From NCBI GenBank assembly GCA_029216955.1, contig JANAVB010010791.1:10653586-10717585 (forward strand): DNA of 64,000 nt, in the 5' to 3' direction. Within the stretch, counting starts at the first letter, position 1; the number at the start of each line of letters is the position of its first letter. The stretch comes from Iris pallida. Its lineage: Eukaryota > Streptophyta > Magnoliopsida > Asparagales > Iridaceae. A program made the position numbers and the translations under genes. The notes under the pieces were generated by a model. The model was not told the DNA's origin. It saw only the letters and a program-made list of their open reading frames with translations, and did not search any database. Of this stretch, positions 22,858-35,700 are shown piece by piece.

Positions 22858-23335
22858 GAAAGTTAACTGCTAGGGCAAAGCCAATGGCTCCGAAGAACCC
22901 GGAGTCTCATACTCAAAGGGAGCGGGAAGAGAGACACCTTCTGAGTCGGTAGTTTCATCAGCTGCGGTCTCCCCCTCAGTCCCTATGACTCGAGACACCT
23001 CTGGAAAGGTTTCTCAGGAAGTTTTCTGAGTATCTCTGACCATGTGGGCCCTGCCTACACAAGTAAATCGGTGATAAACAGAAAGTACGGAATGAAACCC
23101 CGAAAAGAAAAATACTAAGGTTTACCTGTGAAAGAGATTCAACGGGTGGGGCACTATGTTCCAATAAAGACTGTCAGGAGGGTCTGCACCGTAGAGGCAC
23201 AGTTGTTATTATTCTCTTGACAGGAGGAGGGCTCACCCCTGAAAAAACTTGACGCTTACGCAGGTTACTCAGGAGTACTTCCTCCTCTCTCCCCTCTCGC
23301 GATAAGCTAGAGCCGTCTGTGGATCTACTCTCCGA

Positions 23336-25480
23336 TTATGCAAGCCCCTGAAGATGCTCGAAGGCCAATCGAGACGTCTCAAACTTCGTCCCCTCAAGCA
23401 TGCTTCGCTCTCGATCGTACTCCGGTGAGAAGTTGTTCGCGATGCAGTAGAACTTCACAACAGAATAAAAGATATGAGTCTCCTCAAGCATCGAGGGGGT
23501 CGTAAATTTCACTCCAGTACCACCGGCATTATAATAACACCATGCCTGGGCACCATCCAGTAGACTTCCTTTATAACCATAATAGGAGCTCGGATTGCCC
23601 ATCATAGTCTGGCTATAGCCAAACTAGCGTACGAATCAGCTCGGCAAATAAGGCTCCAACTATACCCAATTCTGGTTTCAATACACCAAATGGGAAGGAC
23701 GGATGGACTACAACCAGTGGAAGGCACCGAAAGTTAAATCACGATCCACTAACTCATCATCCGTAAGGTAACCTTTGTAAGTAGGCGAGACCCTGTTGAA
23801 TGTATAGCCGCCTAAAAGGCCCAACATCCACCTACAAATGGGGACATCCTGATGGAGCCATTTCGTACGACTATAGTTACGCAGCATCGCATCCCCTTTC
23901 TCGTAACCATCGAGAGTGCTCGGGATATCAAACCAGGGTTGTGTAATTCCAACCAACCCATCAAGAAATGGCAAGGGAGTCCAACCTAAGGGAATTCATC
24001 GTTCCTCCTGCGGCACTCTATTATCCTCTTGAAGAAATCCTGCAGACCTCGCAAGATATCACGTACCATAGCCGGCAGCAGAGCCAAGGAATTTTTAAAG
24101 GCCAACCTCACAGCTGGCAGAATAAATTCCCGACCAATCCGTTCTGCGGGCCCAGAACCTTCTGGAACCACGGCTTTCTGCAACCATATGCTCAAAAAGG
24201 CGGCTAATATTGCTTTTAGACTTAAAACAGTCAGATTATGACAAAAGTAGTTGTGAACTGTAGATATGGGCTTTCCCTTAGCTTCTACTGAGGAAACAGA
24301 TACCCCCGCTTCAGCCATCAGATCGTCTACTACGTCAGCGGTATATGCCTTGTGTGCGGTGAAATGAACCGTCTCCAGCATCGACGGATGCTTTGTGAAT
24401 ATATAATCCATCCAGGCCTTGATGTATGGCAGAGCCTTCGTCCCACCCTGGCACATGCATACTTGATGGTGGCAAAGCAATTCTTTGTACAAAACCATCA
24501 TTTCGGGATATTTGTTCTCCAACACAAAAAAACTCCTCCTTGCAAGGGGTATATTCCTCATATGGCTCATCCCCCCATGACAGCTTCGAAATGGCATGCA
24601 TCTCCTGGAGGGCCAAGCCCACCTCTCCACGAGGGGTAAAGAAAGTCCGGGTATGTTGGTTAAACAGTTCCAACAAGGCTATAAACAAAGGCCGATTGAC
24701 CTCTATACCATGCTCGGTGGCAGTGATGGCATGACGCAGGCCCGTACCTAGCAAGTCCTTCTTGAACCTACCCAATACCCATTGGGTTAGTTCACGCCAT
24801 TCTTCCCTAGAATGGATCCAACCTTCGACATGGAAGACCTCCTTCGGATATGTACATCCCGTGGCCAGAAGCCTATTAGCAAAAAGAGAGGCCCGGAATG
24901 GATGCACCTCCGTAGTAAAGTCACTGAGCAGACGACCGGGGAGTAACACACGCAGCGTACATAATGGACCATCAGGTGCACCCTTGAAAGAATCCCTCAG
25001 ATTAGAGTATCCATCCACTCGGATATGGTCGATCATTAAACCCCCTTGCATTGGGGTCAAATTCCATTTCATGAGACGCTTCTTAGCCAAGCAAAAGAAA
25101 ACTGAGAGCGGGAGATGTCGGTTGACTGACGGAATGTACGAAGAAAGTCCGTCATTCTCGAAGTACCAGTTTTTATTTATCTCCAAGAGCTTGGTCTTTT
25201 CCAGAACCAGTTGATCGCCAAAAAGGAACAAAGGTTTCAGCATCTTAACGGCATCAGAGGGGAGAGACAACTTGCCTCGATCCAACATACGACGGAAGTA
25301 TACGGGCTGTTAATCCCGTATCATTGATAGCTGTCCTTTCGGTTGACCTTGGGCAATCAGCTGCATGGCAGGATTGGTGAGCACCTCGTCGAGTTTATGC
25401 CTAGGGCACAGTCCGTCAATTTTAGAAGGATATCCCCGAAGAGGGACGCGGACACAGGAACTGCACATAAACAAAGTGTG
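23336..25480 (-). pseudogene. Tat1 antisense gene, plant-mobile-domain-like exon
   Basis: On the minus strand an acceptor-like TTTATGTGCAG near 25460 opens a long exon. It encodes PLFLFGDQLVLEKTKLLE, a patch around FIALLELFNQHTRTFFTPRG, then GLALQEMHAISKLSWGDEPY, later LILPAVRLAFKNSLALLPAM-like sequence, and near the end YYNAGGTGVKFTTP. The arrangement resembles the aminotransferase-like plant mobile domain, found both in host silencing proteins (MAIN/MAIL1 family) and in transposons. The frame is broken by a stop near 25310 and frameshifts near 24560 and 23980. Tat2 has a cleaner homologue on the plus strand. Function in the retroelement is unknown. Confidence 0.65.
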
Positions 25481-25990
25481 TAAGAAAAACACAAAATATC
25501 TTCTGCAAAGACAGAAAGCGAAAGCACTTTGTCGTAAAAAATATAGCATATGCACAGTCATTATGCGAGCATACGTGTAGGCACTACCAAAGTCGTACTA
25601 TGCGTCAGCCAATAAGCATCCATGCAGGTACCTTGTGAAAAGAGTTGTTCATGGAAACTGGCTGCGCGCCTACAAAAAGCCTCAGCACATCTATAGTCGT
25701 TACATTGTAAAAAGTAATAACTATGTGCATTGGTTGATAAAGCTTTAGCACATCTTCGGAAAGATACTCCGAAGAATGGTACCTATGCGCATCAGCAAGA
25801 AAAAGCATTCGCATATCTTCCAGACGACGCTTCTAAGAGTTGACGCTCACATGCATCAGCAAACCAAGATGTCAACGATGGTCGGACACCTACTTATAAC
25901 GGGCGGCCGCACGTCTCCGTGCACCACGACTCCTTCGACAGGAGCTTGCTCAATGATGACGGGTTCTGAGGCTAACTGCTTCCCTTTAGC

Positions 25991-26158
25991 CTATCGAATG
26001 CTCATCATGGCGTCTCCAGTTTGTCTTGTCGATGACTCTCTAGTCTGTCTTGCACACATTGTAGCTCCTCCAGCCGGTCTAGGGCTAGCCACTGCCCCGC
26101 TGGCCTTCTTGCAGCTTATTGCAAGAGCTTTCGTGGTTCTTGATTTCTTAGAAGCTAT
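25991..26158 (-). pseudogene. Tat1 antisense gene, first exon with lost start codon
   Basis: Minus-strand reading from 26158 starts ATA where the Tat2 copy has ATG (ATGGCTCCCAAG), and both follow a similar pyrimidine-rich leader. The frame encodes a basic N terminus (ASKKSRTTKALAISCKK) and meets TAG at 25991-25993. A single G-to-A change explains the lost start. Confidence 0.55.
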
Positions 26159-26259
26159 GGCGGGAAAGCTAGGGTTCAAAGGGAGAAGAAAGCTCTGATA
26201 AAAATCTTCTGTTGCAAGTAAAAAGAAAAAAAAAGCTTTTCTCTCTCCAAATAGCCCCT

Positions 26260-26268
26260 ACTTATAGG
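26260..26268 (-). promoter_or_regulatory. TATA box of the Tat1 antisense gene
   Basis: The minus strand reads CCCTATAAGTAGGGG about 105 bases upstream of exon 1. Tat2 has CCCTATAAATAGG at the same relative place. Confidence 0.6.
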
Positions 26269-26269
26269 G

Positions 26270-27500
26270 TACGGCTACATAAGCAAAAGAAGACAAAACG
26301 CTTCATGCTCGAAGAGACTCTTCGAACGACATGGAAATTAAGAGTAGAGATCATGATGGCCGTTCCCTAGAAACGAGGAGTTGTGATCAAATTTTAATGA
26401 AACGATGGCTCAAGACATTTAATGTGGAAGCCTAAGCGTAATGACAGCCTGTCAGCAAGCATGCTGGGCATTCGTTTGTAAAGGACACGTGTCATGCTTC
26501 TGTTCAAAGTATTCCGAGCTTGACTTAAGTTCGAAACACTTTGAAGGGTGTCTTGTAGAAACATGAAAAAGCATAGCCGTGACAAAAGCGCAGGTGATAA
26601 GAAGTCGCTGCATACAAACTTCTCAAAAGCCCAGGTATCCAAAAGCGCAGACAATAATAAAAAGTCACAACAGACAAAGATGGTGCATAAAATGTTCCTT
26701 ATTAAAATCATGTTTACAAAGATCTATTACAAATTCTTCATGATATAAAGACTAAAACACCTAAAGTCTACAAGTGGGCAATCTTTAGAAAGTGTGTAGC
26801 CTCTCAGACGTGCAGCTCGTATGAGCGAATGACTTCCTCGTTAGACCGAGCCACTTCCTAGCCATACGCGGAAGAACTCCAATATGGCTAATGAAATAGC
26901 CATTAGCCTGAGCCAGAATGCAGCTCTTATTTGCCACACTATTACGGCTCTTGAGCAGGGCAGAGCACATCCTGTGGATCTTCAAATTGGCAATCAATCC
27001 AAACCCGAAAGCTTGGATCTCGAAGACCTCCAAAATGTTGTTCAGGTTCGAATTCTTCATGTCAAACGCTCAAGTGCATCTCAAAATCCATTAGCAGTCC
27101 TTCTATAAGGACATAGCTTCTTTGAACAAAAAGATCCACAAACAATAGTCGACTTGTGTAAGGCCAACGACCGTTCGAAGCCAAGTCAGGTTCGAGCATG
27201 ACGATGGGAATGCTAAGAGACAGTGGACGTAACTCTTCAGAAAAGCTCCCCTTTATATAGGCTGAGTGTGGTCCAACCCAAAATGCCACGTGTCAACCGG
27301 TCAAAGACCACCAAATTAATGGGATGAACCTGGGACTCAGCACAATGAATCTTATTTAATATGTTCATTTGACTAAATCCTAGGCCACAAACTTCTTGAA
27401 TTCTCCAAATGACGGCGGCAATTAAAGAAGAGGATGACTGACTCATCCGTTAAGAGAGTAGACATTAAATTGCTCTTATGACTTCAATAAAAACTAGCTC
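26270..27500. other. Tat1 region upstream of the antisense gene, no gene
   Basis: AT-rich DNA with several short frames but no domain. A second minus-strand TATA-like CCTATATAAAGGGG lies at about 27247-27260. A purine run AAAGAAGAGGA at 27424-27434 followed by TGACTG is one possible polypurine tract and LTR start. Confidence 0.35.
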
Positions 27501-27502
27501 TT

Positions 27503-27665
27503 TTGACTCATAAGCATAGCCACTTCAGTTTGACTCAGAAGTACAGCCACTTCAGCTCGACTCAGAAGCGCAATCACTTTGGTTCGACTCAGAAGCGCAG
27601 CTCCCTCACTTCAACCCAGAAGTGCAGCTCCTTCCATCTCCTTCCATCCTACCCAGAAGCACATC
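27503..27665. repeat. About 30 bp tandem repeats in Tat1 3' end
   Basis: Four to five degenerate copies of GACTCAGAAGCGCAGCCACT. Confidence 0.65.
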
Positions 27666-27714
27666 CCGTTCAATGGCTCCTTCAGCTGACACTTTGTTAC
27701 CTCAAGCACAAGTC

Positions 27715-28040
27715 TCTTTATCGCCCAAAAGTGTAGTGACTCCATCGTCTGTGAAACACAGTCTACTCCTCGCTCCAAAGTGCAATGACTCCGTCGTCTT
27801 CGAAATACAGTCTACTCATCGCTCCAAAGCACAGTGATTTCATCATCTTCGAAACACAGTCTTCTCGTCGTCCAAAAGCTGAGTGACTCCGTCATCTTCG
27901 AAACATAGTCTACTCGTCGTTCTAAAGCACAGTGACTCCGTCACCAGAAGCACAGTCTCATCATCGCCCGGAAGTGCAGTGACCCTATCGTCTACGAAAA
28001 TACGGTCTACTCATCGCCCAAAAGTACAGTGACATTAAAG
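27715..28040. repeat. About 55 bp tandem repeats in Tat1 3' end
   Basis: Six degenerate copies built from CAAAGCACAGTGACTCCGTC and CGAAACACAGTCTACTC(A/G)TC. They probably lie in the LTR or just before it. Confidence 0.7.
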
Positions 28041-28842
28041 CCTCATAGAAGTACAGATTGCATAGATGTGCGGTCCAGTAAGGTAACATTATCCCACATA
28101 GCCACAAACGGGTACTTATATCTTGTCAGATATCACCCAATCGGTTTGCTTAAACCATCGCTCTTAAGATAGAACAAAGTTTGATTCTGCTGATAAGAGC
28201 AATATCATATCGGTTTATTTAAACAACGGATAAGGACGGAGTTTGTTCCTATGGACGTGGGCTACGTCCACTTGGTTTGTTTAAACCAATGGCCTCCTAA
28301 GATAAGGACAAAATCAAACTTCAAGGATAGGAACAAAATCTACTCAGGTTCATCCAATCAACACTAAAAGCACACCATGTGTCATTTATTCAGTTATGTT
28401 GATAACACTCCAAGATCTTGATAAAAGAGAATCCCAACATCCGCCACATGTCAGCTCTATATCACCCCTCACCGTGCAGCCTCAAGATTCTTTCACATCT
28501 CCACGTACAGCGTTCCTGCACAATCCTTAGGCACATCATATATGTGCTCGCCTGTAAATAGACGGAGTTTTCCTTCGATAAAGAGGCTTTAAAATCCTTA
28601 TAACTTTGGCGTCCTCTCGATTGGCAATCTAGAGTTCCAGTCACAATCACCAGAAAGCCAGAGAATGCAAGTTCAACTCGTCGTCATATCGTCAACGGAG
28701 TAAAGGAGCCGCTGCAGTGCTCGATCTCTACCGTCACACTTTCCTAAAAATTTTGTACTTAGATCTCCTATTTAGGAATCGATTGTACTCTTTATATGTT
28801 TAATATACAAAAAGTTCATATAGCCTTTTGTCATGGTAAACA
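28041..28842 (+). mobile_element. Terminal part of the Tat1 3' LTR
   Basis: Non-coding sequence ending TCATGGTAAACA. GGTTTGCTTAAACCA-, GGTTTATTTAAAC- and GGTTTGTTTAAACCA-type palindromes recur near 28142, 28212 and 28278, about 66-70 bases apart. Confidence 0.6.
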
Positions 28843-29277
28843 ATTACCTACTGCTCGTGCTCCCAAGCTTGTTGTTTGCAAGCAAAATAGCAACTGCTGC
28901 CACTTGATCTACCTGCTGCCCTTCTCACATGGCCTCATGACCTTCACACACACTCTCCAACGGAATAAAGGCATCCATGCCCAGTATGCTTGCAAAATAA
29001 GGCCTGTGCTGCCACCTGAACATTACATACAGATCATACCCTTACCTGTATCTTTCCCAGCAATGGGCTAACCTCCCAACTGTTACCATATAACCTGTAT
29101 GGCCGCCTACTTGTAGTAGACAAGTCCCTACCTGTAGGCCACACTCCCCTCTCCTAGACCTATGTGTCAACCAGGTGAACCCCATGGCTCAAAGCCTCTA
29201 GTCAAGTCATGGCTAACGGTTTCCCATAACCCTATCAACTGCTGCCTATATCCCTTTCCTACTATGGCTTATACTAG
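28843..29277 (-). mobile_element. X1 3' LTR fragment between Tat1 and B
   Basis: This 435-base piece matches 55104-55539 in the X1 5' LTR, starting CCTACTGCTCGTGCTC. Its last bases ACTAG (29273-29277) pair with ACCAG at 48715-48719 as the target duplication of element B. Confidence 0.85.
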
Positions 29278-30998
29278 TGTCACTACCATATTTCTAGTTT
29301 GAGGGTATTTTTGTCATTTTGGAATTTTTGAAATTAATATATTTATTGGAATGGTATGATTTTAATAATTATTTAATTAGTTGCCATGTGTTGTGATTAG
29401 CCCTAACATAGATTGGACCTAACCTAGATTAGTCATAGTTAGTCTTAGTTAGCCATGGTTAGTATTAGTTAGTCATGATTAATTTTGGTTAAGTCATGGT
29501 TAGTTAGAGCTAACTAGGATGCAACTTAGACTAGTGTGTAAACCTAGATTTTGGACCCTTGATTTGACTAGATGATAGGAGATCCAAGGATTGTTTTCCC
29601 AAAACCCTAACCCTAGAAAATAGGGCCGGCCACTAGGGATCCATACCCCCCATTTAATGCCTCTCAAAATTTCCTGCCTCTTTTGTTCATTCTCCCATTT
29701 CTCAATAGCAAGGTTTGGTTCTTCCTTCAACCTTTTCTATTTTGATCAATACTCATTCATTTTCATTCAAATTTCTTGCATTGTAATTTGAATAGTGCTT
29801 CCTTACTGTTGGTGGAGGTGAACCTCAGTTTTGGACTCCATAGGAGCTTTGAGCTAGCTAGAGAGGATCTTCATCTTTGAGTTTTCTTGAGAAGGAGCAC
29901 CACATAGGTAACTTTCTATTTAGCCATTCAATTTTCGATTTCTTAGTATATTTCCATAGCCCTAGGTGTCGTCTAACTGTAGGAATAGATTTCGTATGGA
30001 GTCGTATCCTTTACGTGTCCGTATCGGACACGTATCAGCCTACGTGTTGTGGTGTTTGACGAAATGCCACAGTGGGCTTTTCGACTCTGTTTTCGGATTG
30101 TGTTTAAATAGAAATTTGTATTTTAATGTGGCTTATCGTTTTCCTGGAGACTTAGCTGGATTCGAGTCCAGTTTGTGTCATGTTGGACTCGTGGACATGC
30201 CCCATACGTGCAGTCGGGCTGTCTTGCTACTCGGGTGCTCGTACGGGTGTTGTAGGGCTCGTAGACACGTGAGTTTGGACACAGAGCTTGTAGAAATGTC
30301 TGACACGACACCCCCAAGGCCTCGTGTCCAATGGGTTTGTGTCGAGGGAGAAATTCGACTTACACAGGACACGGGTTCACTACAATCTTAACCCAGTTCA
30401 GTAGGTTGGGTTCGTGAGCTCTTGGACACGTTCGTGTCCTATTTTTGGACACGATAATGTATGTATAACACGTACACATGTTAGTCACTAACTACCAACC
30501 ATTAACCTAACATATTAATTGTTATTTTTATGTTGAAATGGGAAATCTCTATTTTCTGATACTGTTAAGTATCAGTGAATTAACTCACTGTTTTCTCCAT
30601 TTTTGATTTACATTTAAATGTTAATATCATATAATGTAATGTGATTTAGTTGTTGTTACAATTAGATACCATGTTAGGGTTTGTGTTAGCATGAATGAGT
30701 GTTCGAATTTATATTTGGGGTTTGGCATTTGATTTCCAGTTTTTACTAAAACTGAGTTCATATACTGCATGCCCATTTTTCCTGTTAAGTTCAATTTCAT
30801 ATTAACTCACTGTTCCCTTATGCAGTATGTAGTTCATATGTTAGGGCTTTTCTAGCATGATTAGGTGGTAGTAGATGTGAATGGTTATATTGAGAAAACT
30901 GGGATTTATATACACATGTACACGTATACTGATTTTCCTATTTATCACTGTCGCCTTGTTGAAATCTGAGAACATGTTCCCATAATCCCTGTCATGAT
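29278..30998 (+). mobile_element. B 5' LTR, left part
   Basis: Aligns with 44709-46439. It includes the early promoter region, where TATAAAATAG of the 3' LTR has become TAGAAAATAG, and the GGACACG cluster at 30016-30480. It is interrupted at ATGAT (30994-30998) by element A. The LTR continues at 39053. Confidence 0.9.
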
Positions 30999-32580
30999 CG
31001 TAGTGCCCCGTCCCTACATCGTGCCCCGTACTCTGTCCACGGGGTGCGCGAGAAAGGAACACTGTCGCTATCGATTCGGTCGGGACCGATAGGTCGGGAT
31101 CGGCCGAGTCGATCGAACGGGAACGGTTGAATTAAGACCCATTCCTCGTTATGGAATGTCTTCTTCGGAACCAAGTCCCATATTCAGCGGGTTGCGCCTC
31201 GAGGATTGACTCTGCGGCTGAGTCGGAAGAGACCTCCCGTTGCTCTGCTTTTCATGCCGCTTGCGTTGGTTTTGGCTTTGTTTTCTGAATGCGCTTTCGT
31301 GAATGTTTTCGATGGTTTTCATGGCTTGCATTTCGAACTCGCATTTCCTATCGAACTCCTTGAATGATGCAGTGTTCTAATCGGCTGCTTGTGCGATTTC
31401 AGGTAATCGCGTAGGCGACGTCTAGCGCAACCAAGCAAGTTCTCTCGCCGAAGTAAACTCAAAGTGAGTGGCTGACCCTTCTCTTCTCGAACCCCTTCTT
31501 AGGCAAAGTCGATAGTGTTGTTGCGAATGAAAAGATAAATGCAAGTGCACGAACACGAATGAATGAGCAAGTTCTTAAAAGAAAAGGTAGGCTATGTCTT
31601 AACAACTAAAAACATGTCTTTGTACGGTCATGGACAACTTGTCGACAAGGTGAGCGTTTCCCCGCACAGCAACCCGAGGCCACGGGACCGTTACGGGCAA
31701 AGGGAAACAAATAATTAGCTGTGCTGGGCACGGGTTAGGCGAGGACTTGCAGCGGGGCTCGCTACTCACGCTGAAAGGACCCCGTCTAACAAAAGCTAGA
31801 GGAGTCCACGATGGCTCTGGGAGTCAGTGACCAACACACAAAATATAGTACTTGGTATGGAAATGATAACAATTGACAGGGAAGAACATGGAAAGTTTCA
31901 TAAGGAGCGGCGCGGCCGCCGTCGGTAAGTTTCAACGTAAATTTCACTATGCTTGTCATTACTTGTTTGTAATTCATTAGGATGGTTAGAAACATTCATA
32001 CTTTAAGTCAATTGAACTCTTCAACCAAATGAGAGCTTGGAACTTAAATAGCCACGCACCAGTACAAAGTGTAATGTACTGATCCTCACTCTCCACGCAG
32101 GTACCCCGAACTACGAAGGGCGTGCCACTTGAAAGCTCAAGGCGAAGTGAACCCTTTTGAAGCCTCGTCCGCGTGTAAAGGCTTGTTTTCTGGAATCCTT
32201 TTTGAAGAAGACCCGCACTCAGTCCAAAAGAAGATGGCGTCTCGACTCGCCTCGATAGCAGGTGGAAAGATGTTATATTTTGCTTGTAAAAAGGGGATGT
32301 AATGTATGGAACGACTATCTCATCGGCGTTCATTTTGTAAGTCGAGTCATGTTGTAGCCCGCACGGCAATGATTGTAAAGGAGTTTATGTAAACGTTTTC
32401 TTATCATCAATGAAAAAGTCTATTTCTATTTCAAATGTGTCATTCAATTTCTCTGCGTACTCTAACTTGATGTTGTGTTTCGGATAATCTTATGACTATG
32501 CCTTGTGCGATCGCAAATTAGGTTCGCACGGCATCACGCCCGGGGGACGACTATCGATTCTACGGAATCGGGGCGTGACA
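30999..32580 (+). repeat. Element A 5' LTR
   Basis: Starts CGTAGTGCCCC, the first T having mutated to C relative to the 3' LTR, and ends GGGGCGTGACA. Short minus-strand frames recur in both LTRs only because the LTRs are copies. Confidence 0.95.
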
Positions 32581-32583
32581 TAA

Positions 32584-32595
32584 TGGTATCAGAGC
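32584..32595 (+). promoter_or_regulatory. Primer-binding site, initiator Met tRNA
   Basis: TGGTATCAGAGC begins three bases after the 5' LTR and is the complement of the plant initiator tRNA-Met 3' end. Confidence 0.95.
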
Positions 32596-32724
32596 ACGAC
32601 TTTACATCCTTTGGCCTCACGTCTAGAGTTCCAAACCTTTGACCTCGTATCGATGAGATAAGTTGTTCCATACAATGAGTCCGTAATAATTTGTGACTGA
32701 TGTGTTTGCCTTCGTATCGCAGAA

Positions 32725-35700
32725 GTGACGGAACCCACGGCCGAGCAAGAACAGAGCGCTTCGAGCGGCTCTAGTAGTTCGCATCGTCCGCAGGCCGGAC
32801 CTTCTAACGATACAATCGAAAGGATGCTGCGCATGATGGAGGCGCAGCGAAACCAGTCCGAGAACCGGCATCAGCAGGTAGAGGAACGACAGGCCCAGTT
32901 CGAAGCTCGCTTCGAAGCTCGCTTTGATGCACATGCCAAGCTTCAGTAAAAGCAGCTAGATACCCTGCAGCAGATCGTCCAGACAATGGCGGCCAACGGG
33001 AATTCTGCGACTACGCCTACCGTCACCGTGCCGGCGATCCAACCCATTGATGTCGACACGGAGGATCCCGAGCGTCAACCAGCGGCACCGAAAAAGTACA
33101 ACTTTAAAGTGTCAGAATTCAAGAAGGCGTGCCGCACTTCCTTCAACGGCACCGAGGGTCCTTCCATGGCGATCGACTGGTTGGAAGAGCTGGAAGATCA
33201 CTTTGAGCTTCTTGGCATTGAAGAATCGAAGCAAGTCGCCTGCGCACAACTTCAGCTACGGTTGAACGCGCACGACTGGTGGGCTGTGCGTAAGCGAGCG
33301 ATCCGACCGGACAACACCACCGCACCGATCTCTTGGGCCACGTTCCGCAAAGCTTTCAAACTCTAGTACCTTCCGTCAGCCGTTCTTCAAGCGAAGGAGA
33401 ATGAATTCATGCAGTTGAAGCAAGAGAGCAGGACAGTGGAACAGTACGCCGCAGAATTCAATAAGTTGTCTAAGTTTGCTGGCCAGTTTCTGCCGACTGA
33501 AGAGTGCCGTGTACGACGGATCGAAGTGGGTCTGCGACACTCTATCGGTGCTCATGTTGGGGTCCCGGAGTACAAGACCATGGGCGAGGCTCTGAATCAC
33601 GCGCTCCGCCTTGAGAACCTGCATCCTCCCAGTGCTGACGACGTTGTGCGCCACTCCAATCACAAACGTCCTAGCCATATGGGAGGCAACAACGACGCGT
33701 CAAAGCCTCCAAATAACGGCGGCTACAAGGGTGAGAAGACAATACCTAAGTGCTCCAATTGCAGGCGACTTGGACACCGTGAAAGCTACTGCTTTTTCCG
33801 TAACGTTGAATGTTTCGCTTGCGGACAGAGGGGTCACACGGCTCCAAATTGTCCAAGCTTTCGTCAGACTCGTAACGCCCCGCCCCAACAACACCGACAA
33901 GAGAATCGAGGACAGGCGCCTCGACCTCCTCCGCCCACTCAACCCGCACCACAAAATGGCCGAGACCGTCTCCCCAACACTCAGGGCCGCGTCTACGCCA
34001 TGACTCGAGACGAAGCGATGGCATCAGATACGGTAGTGTCACGTATACTAAAATTCAATAATGTACCTGCTCGTGTGTTATTTGATTCAGGTGCTTCGCA
34101 TAGTTTTATATCGACGGACTTCGTCGTCGAGCACAAATTTCCTGTAATATCATTAGATCTTGACCTTAGCGTAAGCACACCTTCGGGTACACCAATTCTC
34201 ACAAACTTAGCTTGCACCGGCGGGATTATCTGTATCGGCGATCAAAAGATCGGTCTGGATGTGATAGTTCTAGATATGAAGGACTTTGACATCATTCTGG
34301 GAATGGATTGGCTCGGGCCGTGCAACGCAACCATAGACTGCGCTGAAAAGAAGGTCACATTCCGCATGCCTGGAGTACCTGAATTCTGCTACTCGTGTGG
34401 TGAGGCGTCGCCGACCTGCATGGTGATCTCCGCAATATCGGCTCGACGGATGCTGCATTCCGGGTACGAAGGCTATCTAGCTTCCGTTCGAGACATGCGA
34501 CAGGATGGTACAAATGCGGGTCAGACCGACGTTGTGGCAGAGTTCCCAGACGTGTTCCCGGACGAGCTACCCGGCATGCCGCCCGATCGAGAAATAGAGT
34601 TCACCATCGACACATTCCCCGACACCCGTCCGATCTCGAAGGCTCCGTACAGAATGGCTCCTACAGAATTGAAAGAATTGAAGGCACAACTTCAAGAATT
34701 GCTAGATAAAGGGTTTATCCGTCCGAGTGTCTCACCGTGGGATGTGCCCGTGCTATTCGTAAAGAAGAAGGATGGATCGATGCGACTCTGTATTGACTAT
34801 CGGGAATTAAATAAAGCCACCGTCCGAAACAAATACCCCCTGCCTCACATCGACGACTTGTTCGACCAGCTCCAAGGTGCAACCATGTTTTCGAAGATTG
34901 ATCTGCGATCGGGTTATCACCAACTCAAAGTCAAGCCAGATGACGTGCCAAAGTCTGCCTTTCGCACTCGCTATGGCCACTACGAGTTCTTGGTAATGCC
35001 GTTCAGTCTGACAAACGCCCCTACCGTCTTCATGGATCTAATGAATCGGGTGTTCCGTCCATTCGTTGACAAGTTCCTAGTAGTCTTCATCGACGACATC
35101 CTCGTCTACTCGAAGGATCGAGCGCAACATGCAGAGCATCTGCGGACGGTACTCCAAACCCTTCGAGAGAATCAGTTGTATGGGAAGATGAGCAAGTGCG
35201 AGTTCTGGTTGGATAGCGTCTCATTCCTTGGGCACATCATCTCCGCCGCGGGCATCGCAGTCGATCCGAAGAAAGTCGAGGCAGTTGCTGATTGGAAACG
35301 GCCCGCATCAGTTAGCAAAATTCGAAGCTTCCTAGTCTTGGCGGGATACTACCGACGCTTCGTGAAGGACTTCACGAAGATCGCATCGCCGTTGACTCGC
35401 CTCACCCAGAAAGGAGTCGCGTTCAAGTGGTCAGACGACTGTGAAGCTTCCTTCCAGGAGCTCAAACAACGGCTCATTTCGGCCACGATACTTGCTCTTC
35501 CTGAATGGACGGAGGGATTTCAAATCTTCAATGATGCTTCTGGCCAGGGCTTGGGGTGTGTGCTCATGCAGCGGGATAAGGTGATATCTTTTGCTTCCCG
35601 GCAGTTGAAGCCGCACGAGAAGAACTACCCCACGCACGATCTAGAACTAGCGGCAATTGTGTTCGCGTTAAAGCTGTGGCGTCACTATCTCTATGGCGTG

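Larger units (their letters stand above)
16846..28842 (+). mobile_element. Tat1: Tat-lineage gypsy element (3' part)
   Basis: This is the right-hand part of a Tat-lineage Ty3/gypsy element; the rest lies left of R1, outside the window. In order it has decayed pol (16846-20545), a tandem-repeat 3' region (20640-21240), an antisense extra gene (21457-26270) and a 3' end with an LTR finishing at 28842. The end GTCATGGTAAACA, when reversed, matches the start TGTTTGCCAT of Tat2 at 57591, which confirms the boundary. Tat1 interrupts X1: the uninterrupted site reads GGCCAATTACCTACTGC at 55101-55117. The start of the 3' LTR cannot be fixed without the other LTR. Confidence 0.75.

Noticed and set aside
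31149..31331. 60-codon minus-strand frame repeated almost identically at 37616-37798
   Set aside because: The two copies are in the paired LTRs of element A, so their similarity reflects LTR duplication.
32584..32595. Initiator tRNA gene fragment
   Set aside because: Twelve bases directly after an LTR are the primer-binding site, not a tRNA gene.
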